From an uncultured Clostridia bacterium (GTDB taxonomy: Bacteria; Bacillota; Clostridia; Christensenellales; Aristaeellaceae): a DNA stretch of 14,173 bases. Below the pieces are notes generated by a model. The model ran no database searches. It was not told where the DNA came from and saw only the letters and a program-made list of their open reading frames with translations. Below are positions 6,560 to 13,726 of the stretch, one piece after another. The translations under genes were made by a program, and so were the position numbers. The stretch spans positions 1 to 14,173 of the forward strand of contig CAKUOX010000060.1 of the NCBI GenBank assembly GCA_934670175.1, written 5' to 3'. Numbering within the stretch: the first letter of the stretch is position 1; each line of letters starts with the position of its first letter.

Positions 6560-7033
6560 ATGTCTGAAGTTCGTGAACTGACGCTTACAGATAAGAAAAA
6601 GCTGGAGGCGGAGCTGGAAGAGCTGATCGAAGCGAAAAAGCGCGTTGCGGAGGAGATCCAGATCGCACGCGGCTTTGGCGACCTTTCTGAAAACGCGGAA
6701 TACGACGCCGCCAAAAAGGAAGAAGCGCGCGTGTACGGCCGCATGGGTGAGATCGAGCAGCTGCTGCGCACCGCCAGCTTTGTAGATGACAGCACCGCCA
6801 CCACGGACGTGGTCTCGCTGGGCAACGTGGTGCGCGTCAAGGATCTGGAATATGACGAGGAGGACGAGTACACGCTGGTAGGCTTTACCGAGGCCGACCC
6901 GCTGAAGCTGTTCATCTCCAACGAATCCCCCATCGGCCAGGCGCTCATCGGCGCGCATCTGGGCGACACCGTAGAGGCCAACACCCCCGGCGGCAAAATC
7001 CGCCTGCAGATACTGAACATCCGCAAGCGCTGA
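6560..7033 (+). CDS. greA: Transcription elongation factor GreA
   Basis: This 157-residue factor enters the secondary channel of RNA polymerase and stimulates cleavage of backtracked transcripts. The N-terminal coiled coil (about 8-75) carries the tip sequence GFGDLSENAEYDAAK (38-52), with Asp41 and Glu44, the residues that help hold the catalytic Mg in E. coli GreA, at the same numbers. The C-terminal FKBP-like domain (about 80-157) ends in the typical GGKIRLQILNIRK. Length matches the family. Start: ATG with AGGAGGG (6544-6550) 9 nt upstream. It is followed by lysS after 117 nt; greA next to lysS is a familiar arrangement in Firmicutes. Confidence 0.97.
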   Translation: MSEVRELTLTDKKKLEAELEELIEAKKRVAEEIQIARGFGDLSENAEYDAAKKEEARVYGRMGEIEQLLRTASFVDDSTATTDVVSLGNVVRVKDLEYDEEDEYTLVGFTEADPLKLFISNESPIGQALIGAHLGDTVEANTPGGKIRLQILNIRKR

Positions 7034-7048
7034 GCATCGCGCCGTCCT

Positions 7049-7095
7049 TTTCACACCGACCGGCATGTCCAACGCACGCCGGTCGTTTTGTGAAA
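7049..7095 (+). terminator. Imperfect hairpin after greA, possible weak terminator
   Basis: CGACCGGC (7057-7064) pairs with GCCGGTCG (7078-7085), followed by TTTT. An outer TTTCACA (7049-7055) / TGTGAAA (7089-7095) arm could extend it. The T-run is only four long, and lysS has no strong promoter of its own in the gap, so read-through from greA is expected. Confidence 0.5.
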
Positions 7096-7109
7096 GACCG
7101 ACCAGCCCC

Positions 7110-7123
7110 GCCTGCCGGCAGGC
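7110..7123. other. 14 bp perfect palindrome before lysS
   Basis: GCCTGCCGGCAGGC is a perfect inverted repeat 27 nt before the lysS start. It could be an operator or a small leader hairpin. No known operator was recognised. Confidence 0.35.
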
Positions 7124-7150
7124 ATACAGGGTGAGAGGAGAAATAAACGC

Positions 7151-8656
7151 ATGGCAGAAGATCGCAACAACACCAACGCACCGGAGCTGAACCAGCAGGA
7201 GCTTTCCGAGCAGAACCGCATCCGCCTGGAAAAGCTGAACGCGCTCATGGAGGCCGGGCAGAATCCCTACATTATCACGACCTATGACGTCAGCGACCAT
7301 TCCGGCGCGATCATCGCCAATTACGCCGAGGGCGAGGAGAAGCACGTTTCCATCGCCGGACGCATCATGTCCCGCCGCGTGATGGGCAAGGCCAGCTTCG
7401 CCCATTTGCAGGATCGCGACGGCAGGATCCAGATCTATGTCCGCCGCGACGACGTGGGCGAGGACGCCTACAAGGCCTTCAAAAATTATGACATCGGCGA
7501 CGTGATCGGCGTGAAGGGCTATGTGTTCACCACCAAGACCGGCGAGGTGAGCGTGCATGCGCAGCAGATCACGCTGCTGACCAAGTGCCTGCATCCGCTG
7601 CCGGAGAAATTCCATGGCCTTACCGACACCGATACCCGCTATCGCCAGCGCTATCTGGATCTCATCATGAACGCGGATTCCCGCGATACGTTCATCAAGC
7701 GCAGCAGGATCATCTCCGCGATCCGCAGCTACCTGAACGGCCAGGGCTTCCTCGAGGTCGAAACGCCGATGCTGGTCGCCAACGCGGGTGGCGCGGCGGC
7801 GCGCCCGTTCGAGACGCATTTCAACGCGCTCGACGAGGATTTCAAGCTGCGCATCTCGCTGGAGCTGTATTTGAAGCGCCTGATCGTCGGCGGGCTGGAT
7901 CGCGTGTATGAAATCGGCCGCGTGTTCCGCAACGAGGGACTGGACACCCGCCACAATCCGGAATTTACGCTGATGGAGCTCTACCAGGCGTACACCGATT
8001 ACCACGGCATGATGGATCTGACCGAGAACCTGTACCGCCACGTCGCGCAGACGGTGCTCGGCACAACTAAGATCACCTATAATGGCATCGAAATGGATCT
8101 CGGCAAGCCGTTTGAGCGCATCACGATGGTCGATGCGGTCAAAAAGTATGCCAACGTCGATTTCGATCAGATCCACACGCTCGAAGAGGCGCGCGCGATC
8201 GCCAAGGCGCACAACATCGAGTTCAAGCCCATCCATAAGAAGGGCGATATCCTGAATCTGTTCTTCGAAGAATACGTTGAGGATAAGTTGCTCCAGCCGA
8301 CGTTCGTGATGGATCATCCGGTCGAGATCTCGCCGCTGACGAAGAAAAAGCCCGATAATCCCGAATACGTCGAGCGCTTCGAGTTCTTCATGAACGGCTG
8401 GGAAATGGCGAACGCCTATTCCGAGCTGAACGACCCGATCGATCAGCGCGCGCGCTTCAAGGCGCAGGAGGAGCTGTTCGCAAATGGCGACGAGGAAGCC
8501 AACCACACCGACGAGGACTTCCTCTACGCGCTCGAGCTCGGCATGCCCCCCACGGGCGGCATCGGTTTTGGCATCGACCGCATGTGCATGCTGCTGACCG
8601 ACAGTCCCGCAATTCGCGACGTGCTGCTGTTCCCGACGATGAAGAGCCAGAACTGA
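7151..8656 (+). CDS. lysS: Lysyl-tRNA synthetase, class II
   Basis: This 501-residue enzyme charges tRNA-Lys with lysine using ATP. Residues about 66-145 form the OB-fold anticodon-binding domain (VSIAGRIMSRR). The class II catalytic core follows, with the motif 1 region FLEVETPML (200-208), motif 2 FRNEGLDTRHNPEFT (259-273) and motif 3 GIGFGIDRM (470-478) with Arg477. ANAGGAAARPF (210-220) and MANAYSELNDP (419-429) are characteristic lysine-enzyme segments. Length is normal and the protein is complete. Start: ATG with AGAGGAG (7134-7140) 10 nt upstream. No T-box leader fits in the short gap after greA, so transcription is probably from the greA promoter. A strong terminator follows. Confidence 0.97.
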   Translation: MAEDRNNTNAPELNQQELSEQNRIRLEKLNALMEAGQNPYIITTYDVSDHSGAIIANYAEGEEKHVSIAGRIMSRRVMGKASFAHLQDRDGRIQIYVRRDDVGEDAYKAFKNYDIGDVIGVKGYVFTTKTGEVSVHAQQITLLTKCLHPLPEKFHGLTDTDTRYRQRYLDLIMNADSRDTFIKRSRIISAIRSYLNGQGFLEVETPMLVANAGGAAARPFETHFNALDEDFKLRISLELYLKRLIVGGLDRVYEIGRVFRNEGLDTRHNPEFTLMELYQAYTDYHGMMDLTENLYRHVAQTVLGTTKITYNGIEMDLGKPFERITMVDAVKKYANVDFDQIHTLEEARAIAKAHNIEFKPIHKKGDILNLFFEEYVEDKLLQPTFVMDHPVEISPLTKKKPDNPEYVERFEFFMNGWEMANAYSELNDPIDQRARFKAQEELFANGDEEANHTDEDFLYALELGMPPTGGIGFGIDRMCMLLTDSPAIRDVLLFPTMKSQN

Positions 8657-8710
8657 GGATGGTTTGATTTTCAAGGTTTTTCGGGAGATTTAAGTCCTTA
8701 GCTTCAAAAT

Positions 8711-8752
8711 AAAGCGCTGTGAGGAAACATGATCGTTTCTTCACAGCGCTTT
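8711..8752. terminator. Bidirectional terminator between lysS and the DMT permease gene
   Basis: AAAGCGCTGTGA (8711-8722) pairs with TCACAGCGCTTT (8741-8752), and the inner GAAAC/GTTTC pairs around ATGATC. The plus side ends in CTTTGTTT and the minus side in CTTTATTTT, so it can serve both convergent genes. Confidence 0.88.
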
Positions 8753-8780
8753 GTTTAAGACCCGTGTCTTCACATGCGGC

Positions 8781-9656
8781 TCAGAGATTGGTAAAGACGA
8801 TGGCGAGCGTGGCAACGGCAATGCCCGCATATTGAACGGGCTCTATTCTTTCCCTGAGCACGACGCAGCCGAGCAGCGTGTTTAAGATCAGCAGCGCGCC
8901 CGAGCCGATGGGATACAACAGATAGGACGGCACATAATTCAGCGCGGTCATCAGCAGATTGATGGCAGCTGCGGCGCTGACGCTGGCGGCGACCGCGTAC
9001 AGCATGGCTCGGGGCGGCATTTTCACGGCGCTGCGAACCCCGGGACTGCGCGACAGGGCCAGCGAGATCGCGGATATGGCCGCCGTCGTCAGGAAGCTGA
9101 TGATGATCATATCCGTGCGATAGCCGCCCAGCTCGATGCGCTGCTGCGCATCGTTCAGCGCGCTATATACGCCGTTGGTCACGAACACCAGCAAAAACCA
9201 GCCGAAGCCCTTAAAGCCGATCTTCAGCCCGCGCAGCCCCTGCGCGTTGTACAAAACGAACGCCGCCAGCATCAGCGCGATGCCGATCCCCTGAATCAGG
9301 CGCAGCCGGTCGTTCCAGATAACGACCGACGCCAGCAGCGGAATCAATATATTGCCAAAGGCGCTCATGATGCTCTGGAGCGTGTATGGGCCGCTCTGCG
9401 CCGCATGGATCGCCGAAAAATTGTACATGAACAGCGCCGCACCGTTGATGATCCCGATCAGTAGCGTGATCCAGTCCGGACTGAGCCGAAATCCGTTATA
9501 TGCCCAGGTTGCAAGCGCAACGACCGCGCCGAACAGCACGTTGAAAACCGGCGTCACGTCCGACGCTCTGCCCGGATGCGTGATTGAAAACAGCTTGCTG
9601 AAGAACTCCTGTCCAAGGTAGCACAGGATCTCGCCAATCACCAGAACGATCACCAT
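8781..9656 (-). CDS. EamA/DMT-superfamily membrane transporter
   Basis: This 291-residue protein is almost wholly hydrophobic, with about ten membrane helices in two similar halves, as in drug/metabolite transporters of the EamA type. The second half shows the usual pattern of a late PIGSGALLILNTLLGCVVLRERIEPVQYAGI (about 249-279), in which ERI/VQ..GI is a common family ending. The substrate is unknown; family members export amino acids, nucleosides or drugs, or import. The start was placed at 9656 rather than 11 codons upstream because GAGGAGGAGAT (9661-9671) lies inside the longer frame and fits this ATG. It is 74 nt downstream of, and on the same strand as, the AraC-type regulator, with an apparent promoter and dyad in the gap. 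Confidence 0.85.
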   Translation of the reverse strand: MVIVLVIGEILCYLGQEFFSKLFSITHPGRASDVTPVFNVLFGAVVALATWAYNGFRLSPDWITLLIGIINGAALFMYNFSAIHAAQSGPYTLQSIMSAFGNILIPLLASVVIWNDRLRLIQGIGIALMLAAFVLYNAQGLRGLKIGFKGFGWFLLVFVTNGVYSALNDAQQRIELGGYRTDMIIISFLTTAAISAISLALSRSPGVRSAVKMPPRAMLYAVAASVSAAAAINLLMTALNYVPSYLLYPIGSGALLILNTLLGCVVLRERIEPVQYAGIAVATLAIVFTNL

Positions 9657-9660
9657 GCGT

Positions 9661-9671
9661 ATCTCCTCCTC
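9661..9671 (-). promoter_or_regulatory. Ribosome binding site deciding the DMT permease start
   Basis: GAGGAGGAGAT on the minus strand, 4 nt before the ATG at 9656 (6 nt from GGAG). A longer frame from 9689 would place this site inside the coding region, so the shorter start is preferred. Confidence 0.75.
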
Positions 9672-9680
9672 GCGCCCGAT

Positions 9681-9702
9681 ATGTGCCATAATTGTAGCAC
9701 AT
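9681..9702 (-). promoter_or_regulatory. Extended -10 promoter element overlapped by a dyad (possible operator)
   Basis: On the minus strand TGC-TACAAT (9691-9699) forms an extended -10 for the DMT permease gene; no good -35 is visible. The inverted repeat ATGTGC (9681-9686) and GCACAT (9697-9702), spaced by 10 nt, encloses the -10. A regulator bound there would block the promoter. Confidence 0.5.
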
Positions 9703-9730
9703 GCCCCGCCGCCGCGCCGTCATACGCCTG

Positions 9731-10624
9731 TCATTCATTCGCATTATTCTGCCATTTTCTATATTCAGTCGGCGACATCCCCATGCTTTTACGGAACAAT
9801 CTGCCAAAATAGCCTATATCGTCAAAGCCGACGCTCAGCGCTGCGTCCGTAACGGAGACTGCGGGATCGCGGAGCAGTTCGCGCGCGCGCCGCAGGCGCA
9901 GCTCCTGTATGTATCGATTGGGCGAGGTATGCAGCGCATCGCGGAAAATGCGGTAGCAGGTGCGCTCGCTGATGTGCGTATGCTCCGCCAGCATCCGAAC
10001 GTCCAGCCGCTCCGCAAGGTGCATGCGGATAAACGAAAGCATCATTTTGATGATCTCGCTATCCGCACCCGCACGAGAGGCGCGCCAGCAATCCGCGCTC
10101 AGCTTCTGAAAGCACAGCCACATGCCGCACAGCGCATCGCGCAGCTCATATTCATATTCCCATTTATCGCTGCCTATTTCAAACGACGCGCGCAGCATTT
10201 CCAGCTCCACCGAGCCCTCGGGCAGCGCCAGCAGGGCGCGCTGCGGGTCATTCAGGATCGGCGCGACGTACTTCCGCGCCATCCGCGCATTCGCCTCCCC
10301 GAACAGGAATTCCGTATCGAACAGGTGCACCAGCGCAACGACCGGCGCATCGCCGCGCCAGGAGGTGCTGTGCAGCACGTTTGGCATCAGCAGTCCGCCG
10401 CTGCCCTGACCGAAATGCAGCGTCTGATCCGGCAGATGATAATCCAGCTCGCCCGCCGCCATATAAAACAGCTCCCCCGCTGCGTGCCAATGCCACGGCG
10501 TGTGCGATTCCGGATAGCAGTGCAGCTCCGCGCGCGTCGTGATGCACGGAAATTCGGGCACATAGTCCGGAAGCTGCTCCTGCGCAGTATCTCCGATCAA
10601 ATTCAACTGGCGTACTACTTTCAT
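9731..10624 (-). CDS. AraC-family transcriptional regulator (cupin sensor), copy 1
   Basis: This 297-residue regulator has an N-terminal cupin-like sensor domain (about 25-110) with PWHWHAAGELFYMAAGELDY (43-62), the usual hallmark of AraC regulators sensing small molecules such as sugars. The C-terminal double helix-turn-helix lies at about 190-292 (LDVRMLAEHTHISERTCYRIF at 207-227; VTDAALSVGFDDIGYFGRLF at 258-277; MSPTEYRKW near the end). It is a paralogue of the regulator at 10978-11877: the first 62 residues align without gaps. A promoter at 10658-10686 serves it and GGTGAGGG (10628-10635) precedes its ATG. It lies upstream of the DMT permease gene on the same strand, its likely target. 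The inducer is unknown. Confidence 0.9.
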   Translation of the reverse strand: MKVVRQLNLIGDTAQEQLPDYVPEFPCITTRAELHCYPESHTPWHWHAAGELFYMAAGELDYHLPDQTLHFGQGSGGLLMPNVLHSTSWRGDAPVVALVHLFDTEFLFGEANARMARKYVAPILNDPQRALLALPEGSVELEMLRASFEIGSDKWEYEYELRDALCGMWLCFQKLSADCWRASRAGADSEIIKMMLSFIRMHLAERLDVRMLAEHTHISERTCYRIFRDALHTSPNRYIQELRLRRARELLRDPAVSVTDAALSVGFDDIGYFGRLFRKSMGMSPTEYRKWQNNANE

Positions 10625-10657
10625 ATTCCCTCACCGCAGATGGACATATTATCTATT

Positions 10658-10686
10658 ATGATAAACAGTCCTGCGAGCGCTGTCAA
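10658..10686 (-). promoter_or_regulatory. Promoter of AraC-type regulator copy 1
   Basis: Minus strand: consensus TTGACA (10681-10686), 17 nt spacer, TATCAT (10658-10663). It predicts a leader of about 27 nt. Confidence 0.75.
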
Positions 10687-10977
10687 GCCAAAGCGGCATA
10701 CGGCAGGGCATTTGCCGCCTGCGCATCCGCTCCCCGCTCGCTTAAGGGTGACGTTTAGTATTAAAGCTCAGGAAAGCACTTGATAATCGTCCCTTCCGGC
10801 GCCATAATAGTATTTGTAAACACCATGACATAGAAGCAATGTAAACCAGCGGAGATAAATGCGGGAGGCCGCAGGCGTCACGCCGACGATCAGGCCAGCA
10901 TCACGATCGCACCGGCACATTCATCCTCAGACCGACCGCGCGAGGGAGCGCGAGCGACAAAAGCGAGGGATAAACGA
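10687..10977. other. Intergenic region between the divergent AraC-type genes
   Basis: The divergent gap (10625-10977 in full) holds a promoter for each direction (10658-10686 minus, 10780-10808 plus), a 40-codon candidate leader ORF (10859-10981), the short dyad GGCGT-C-ACGCC (10874-10884) and CGCGC/GCGCG near 10938-10953. GCGAGGGA occurs twice (10940-10947 and 10963-10970); the second copy is the ribosome binding site of the plus-strand regulator. AraC-type half sites could lie here but I could not identify them by eye. Confidence 0.5.
10780..10808 (+). promoter_or_regulatory. Candidate promoter of AraC-type regulator copy 2
   Basis: TTGATA (10780-10785), 17 nt, CATAAT (10803-10808): each hexamer has one mismatch to consensus. 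It predicts a leader of about 160 nt before the TTG start, long enough to hold the small ORF at 10859. Confidence 0.6.
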
Positions 10978-10981
10978 TTGA
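10859..10981 (+). CDS. Possible 40-residue leader ORF overlapping the regulator start
   Basis: An ATG at 10859, preceded by GGAG with a rather short 4 nt spacer, opens a 40-codon frame that ends in TGA at 10979-10981. That stop overlaps the TTG start of the regulator (TTGA), the geometry of translational coupling. The predicted peptide is very basic, with nine arginines, five of them in residues 27-36, and three histidines among residues 18-22. No homologue is recognised. It may be a leader peptide, or chance in GC-rich DNA. Confidence 0.3.
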   Translation: MREAAGVTPTIRPASRSHRHIHPQTDRARERERQKRGIND

Positions 10982-11877
10982 AGCGCGTCACTGAGATAGA
11001 GATCATGCCCGGCAGCAGTCGGGAGATCATTCCCGATTTTTCCAGAGAATTCCCCTACACCCTTTCCAGAGCCGAAATCAGCCGTTATTTTAACAGCCAT
11101 GTGCCGTGGCACTGGCACAGTGCCGCAGAGCTGTTCTATATCGAAAGCGGCGATCTGGAATACGTCACGCCGAACGCGCGGATGCTGTTCCCGCAGGGTG
11201 CGGGCGGCTTTATCAATTCCGGCGTGCTGCACATGACCCGCGCGCGCTCCGACAAAACCGAACAGCTGCTGCACCTGTTCGAGCCCGCGCTGATCTCCGG
11301 CGCACAGGACGGCGCGATCGCGGAAAAATATGTGCTGCCGCTGCTGACCTCCGGCTGCGAGATCATCCCCATTGCGCCGGAGCACCCGCTGATGGACGCG
11401 ATAAGGGCCTCGTTTCAGCTGGATGAAGCCGAATGGGGCTTTGAGCTGAACGTGCGCGCCGCGCTTTCCGGCATATGGCTCCAGCTGGCAAAAATAGCCG
11501 CCGAGACGCCGACGGGCGCGCGTCTGCCCAAGGAAAATGACAAGCTGAAGCGCATGATGGTATATGTACATCAGCATTATGCCGAGAAGCTCTGCGCGGC
11601 AGATCTGGCGGCTGCCGCGTATTGCTGCGAGCGCGAGTGCTACCGCCTGTTTCAGAAGCATCTGCACTGCTCGCCGCTGGAATACATCACCAGCTATCGC
11701 CTCCAGGCCGCCTGCGACATGCTCAGGTATGAGAACGCCTCCATTACCGGCGTCTGCCATAGCTGCGGCTATGAGACCAGCAGCCATTTCGGCAAGGTGT
11801 TCGCGGCGCATTTCGGCTGTACGCCGCGCGAATACCGCCGCAAATGGCAGGATCGCGATATAAACGGGCGCGAATAG
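10978..11877 (+). CDS. AraC-family transcriptional regulator (cupin sensor), copy 2, cysteine-rich
   Basis: This 299-residue protein has the same layout as the regulator at 9731-10624: a cupin sensor with PWHWHSAAELFYIESGDLEY (43-62) and a C-terminal double helix-turn-helix (about 195-292, ending in CTPREYRRKW). The TTG start is supported by GAGGG (10965-10969) 8 nt upstream and by the gapless match to the N-terminus of the paralogue (MK.V at the start, PWHWH at the same number). Unlike the paralogue, its DNA-binding half holds nine cysteines (206, 216, 217, 221, 231, 246, 260, 263, 281), including CC, ExC and CHSC. This suggests, without proving, redox or metal sensitivity. It is followed after 56 nt by the HAD-MFS pair on the same strand, its likely target. 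Confidence 0.9.
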   Translation: MKRVTEIEIMPGSSREIIPDFSREFPYTLSRAEISRYFNSHVPWHWHSAAELFYIESGDLEYVTPNARMLFPQGAGGFINSGVLHMTRARSDKTEQLLHLFEPALISGAQDGAIAEKYVLPLLTSGCEIIPIAPEHPLMDAIRASFQLDEAEWGFELNVRAALSGIWLQLAKIAAETPTGARLPKENDKLKRMMVYVHQHYAEKLCAADLAAAAYCCERECYRLFQKHLHCSPLEYITSYRLQAACDMLRYENASITGVCHSCGYETSSHFGKVFAAHFGCTPREYRRKWQDRDINGRE

Positions 11878-11899
11878 TGTATCAATCCTGCCAAAGCAC

Positions 11900-11908
11900 T
11901 GCTATAAT
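11900..11908 (+). promoter_or_regulatory. Extended -10 promoter of the HAD-MFS pair
   Basis: TGC-TATAAT: a perfect -10 hexamer with the TGn extension, 22 nt after the regulator stop codon. No good -35 is seen, which is usual for extended -10 promoters and for activator-dependent ones. The predicted leader is only about 19 nt. Confidence 0.65.
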
Positions 11909-11933
11909 GGTGCTGAAGGTGAGGATGAAGAGC

Positions 11934-12560
11934 ATGCTGAAGAATATTGTGTTCGATATGGGAAATGTACTGATTACATACGATCCCGCTTACTTTATCC
12001 GCCGCGCAGGCGTCGCCCGTCCTCAGGATCAGGCGCTGCTGCTGTCGGCGGTTTTTGCTTCCGCCGACTGGCCGCTGCTGGATCTGGGCACGCTGACGGA
12101 GGCGGAGCTCCTGCCGCGCGCCTGCGAACGGCTGCCCGAACGCCTCCACTGCGCCGCGCGCGAGCTGATCTTCAACTGGAACAGGCCGCTGATGCCGATA
12201 GCAGGCATGGCGGAGCTCATTCGGGACTGTAAGCGCGCCGGACTTGGCGTCTACCTGCTCTCCAACGCCAGCCGCCGCCAGCGCGAATACTGGCACAGCG
12301 TTCCCGGAAGCGAATACTTCGACGGCACCGTGATCTCCGCGCTGCAGGGCTGCGTCAAGCCCGCGCCGGAAATATACGAATACTTGCTGAAGCACTTTGG
12401 GCTGAGCGCGGATGAATGCCTGTTTGTGGACGATGTGGCTGAAAACGTGCGCGGCGCCGAGCGGATCGGCATGCGCGGCTTCCAATTCTGCGGCGACGCG
12501 GCGGCGCTGCGAAAAACCATTCAAGCCATGCTTGCAGATGGGAGGGATGCGCTATGCTGA
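11934..12560 (+). CDS. HAD-superfamily phosphatase (subclass IA, YihX-like)
   Basis: This 208-residue protein has the four HAD motifs: motif I FDMGNVL with nucleophile Asp8, motif II Ser110 in LLSNAS, motif III Lys142 in GCVKPAPEIY, and motif IV FVDDVAENV with Asp166/Asp167. A helical cap lies between about 15 and 85. In motif I the second Asp of DxD is replaced by Gly (DMGNV), as in the YihX group, whose E. coli member hydrolyses glucose-1-phosphate. A sugar phosphate is therefore a reasonable but unproven substrate. Start: ATG at 11934 with AAGGTGAGG (11916-11924) 9 nt upstream; the frame is open 30 codons further back, but that part overlaps the previous gene and the promoter. Its stop overlaps the transporter start by 7 nt, so the two are coupled. 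Confidence 0.85.
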   Translation: MLKNIVFDMGNVLITYDPAYFIRRAGVARPQDQALLLSAVFASADWPLLDLGTLTEAELLPRACERLPERLHCAARELIFNWNRPLMPIAGMAELIRDCKRAGLGVYLLSNASRRQREYWHSVPGSEYFDGTVISALQGCVKPAPEIYEYLLKHFGLSADECLFVDDVAENVRGAERIGMRGFQFCGDAAALRKTIQAMLADGRDALC

Positions 12561-13726
12561 AGCTACGCGCGAAAAACGCACAGGCGCTCTATACCATAGT
12601 TCAGTCCCTGTTCTGGCTGACGCATGGACTGATGTTCGCATTCGCTGCGGTCTATCTGCAAAAGCGCGGCTTTTCCAGCGGCGGCACCGGCGCCGTGCTG
12701 GGCTGCGCCTATGCGCTCAGCGCGCTGCTGCAGCCCGCCATTGCGAGCCTGTTTTCGCGCAGACATATCGCGGTCGAACAGGGCATGTGCGCCGTGCACG
12801 GCATCGTCATCGCGCTGTCGCTCCTGCTGCTGCTCCTGCCGCTGTCCGGCCTCGGCGTCGCGCTGCTGATCGTGCCGCTGTTTTCGCTGGAATATGCGCT
12901 GCAGCCCTGCGTCGATACGCTGGCGCGGCGCTGGACATCCATAGGCTGCAAGGTGGATTACGGCGCTTCGCGCGGGCTGGGCTCGCTGCTATACGCCGGC
13001 ATGACCGCCGGCATGGGATTGCTGCTGCAAAGGATCTCGCCGCTGCTGCTGCCGCTGTTCTATCTGGTCACGCTGGCGCTGTCAGTGGCAATTCTATGGA
13101 TCCTGGACGTGCCAAAAACGGCGGACGCCATCGAGGATAAGGACTCAACCGCCGCAGGCGCGCGGCAGGCCGCCGTGCACAGATCGCGCTTTGCGCTGTT
13201 TCTGGCCGGCGTCGGCTGCGTCTCCCTCGGCCACGTGCTGGTGGAAAACTTCATGCTCCAGATCATGCAGGCGATCGGCGGCAACAGCGGCCACCTGGGC
13301 ATCGCCATTTCCATCGCCTCGCTGGTCGAATTTCCGGCAATGCTGATGTACAGTCGCCTGAGCGGGCGCTTCGGCGCGGGGCGGCTGCTGATCTTCTCGG
13401 CGTGGGCGTGGGCTGCGAAAAACCTGCTGATCCTCATTGCGCGCGCTCCGGCAATGATCTATCTGGCGGAGATCCTGCAATTTGCCAGCTATGGCATCTA
13501 CATTCCCGCAAGCATCGAATATGTCGCGCAGATATTTTCTGAAAGGGAGCTGTTGAAGGGACAGTCGCTGGTTGGGAGCGCCTACACCGTCGGCTGCGTG
13601 GCGGCGACCTTCATGGGCGGCCTGCTGCTGGATCTGGTGGGCGTGCGCGGCACGCTGCTGGCCACGCTCGGCGTCACGCTGCTGGGCGCATGCCTGTTCC
13701 TGTTCGCCATCGGCAGACGGCGCTGA
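12554..13726 (+). CDS. MFS transporter
   Basis: This 390-residue membrane protein has about twelve hydrophobic segments in two halves. Residues about 195-215 form the central cytoplasmic linker (DKDSTAAGARQAAVHRSR). The first half (LFWLTHGLMFAFAAVYLQKRGFS, about 19-41) and the pattern G.VLG..YALSALLQP resemble the LacY/HcaT-like MFS group. No substrate-specific signature is recognised. Start: ATG overlapping the HAD gene stop, with GGAGGGA (12541-12547) 6 nt upstream. Coupling to a phosphatase and proximity to a cupin-type AraC regulator fit uptake or release of a sugar or similar small metabolite; this is inference. Complete at both ends. Confidence 0.88.
   Translation: MLKLRAKNAQALYTIVQSLFWLTHGLMFAFAAVYLQKRGFSSGGTGAVLGCAYALSALLQPAIASLFSRRHIAVEQGMCAVHGIVIALSLLLLLLPLSGLGVALLIVPLFSLEYALQPCVDTLARRWTSIGCKVDYGASRGLGSLLYAGMTAGMGLLLQRISPLLLPLFYLVTLALSVAILWILDVPKTADAIEDKDSTAAGARQAAVHRSRFALFLAGVGCVSLGHVLVENFMLQIMQAIGGNSGHLGIAISIASLVEFPAMLMYSRLSGRFGAGRLLIFSAWAWAAKNLLILIARAPAMIYLAEILQFASYGIYIPASIEYVAQIFSERELLKGQSLVGSAYTVGCVAATFMGGLLLDLVGVRGTLLATLGVTLLGACLFLFAIGRRR

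Noticed and set aside
7034..7150. T-box riboswitch for lysS
   Set aside because: The gap is only 117 nt and lacks the T-box core and a Lys specifier loop; most of it is occupied by the post-greA hairpin and a short palindrome.
6518..8674. 718-codon minus-strand frame opposite greA and lysS
   Set aside because: It covers two clear housekeeping genes on the other strand and shows no motif; an antisense artefact.
9657..9689. Longer N-terminus of the DMT permease
   Set aside because: The upstream ATG at 9689 lacks a ribosome binding site, while GAGGAGGAG sits correctly for the ATG at 9656 and the longer peptide is charged, unlike family N-termini.
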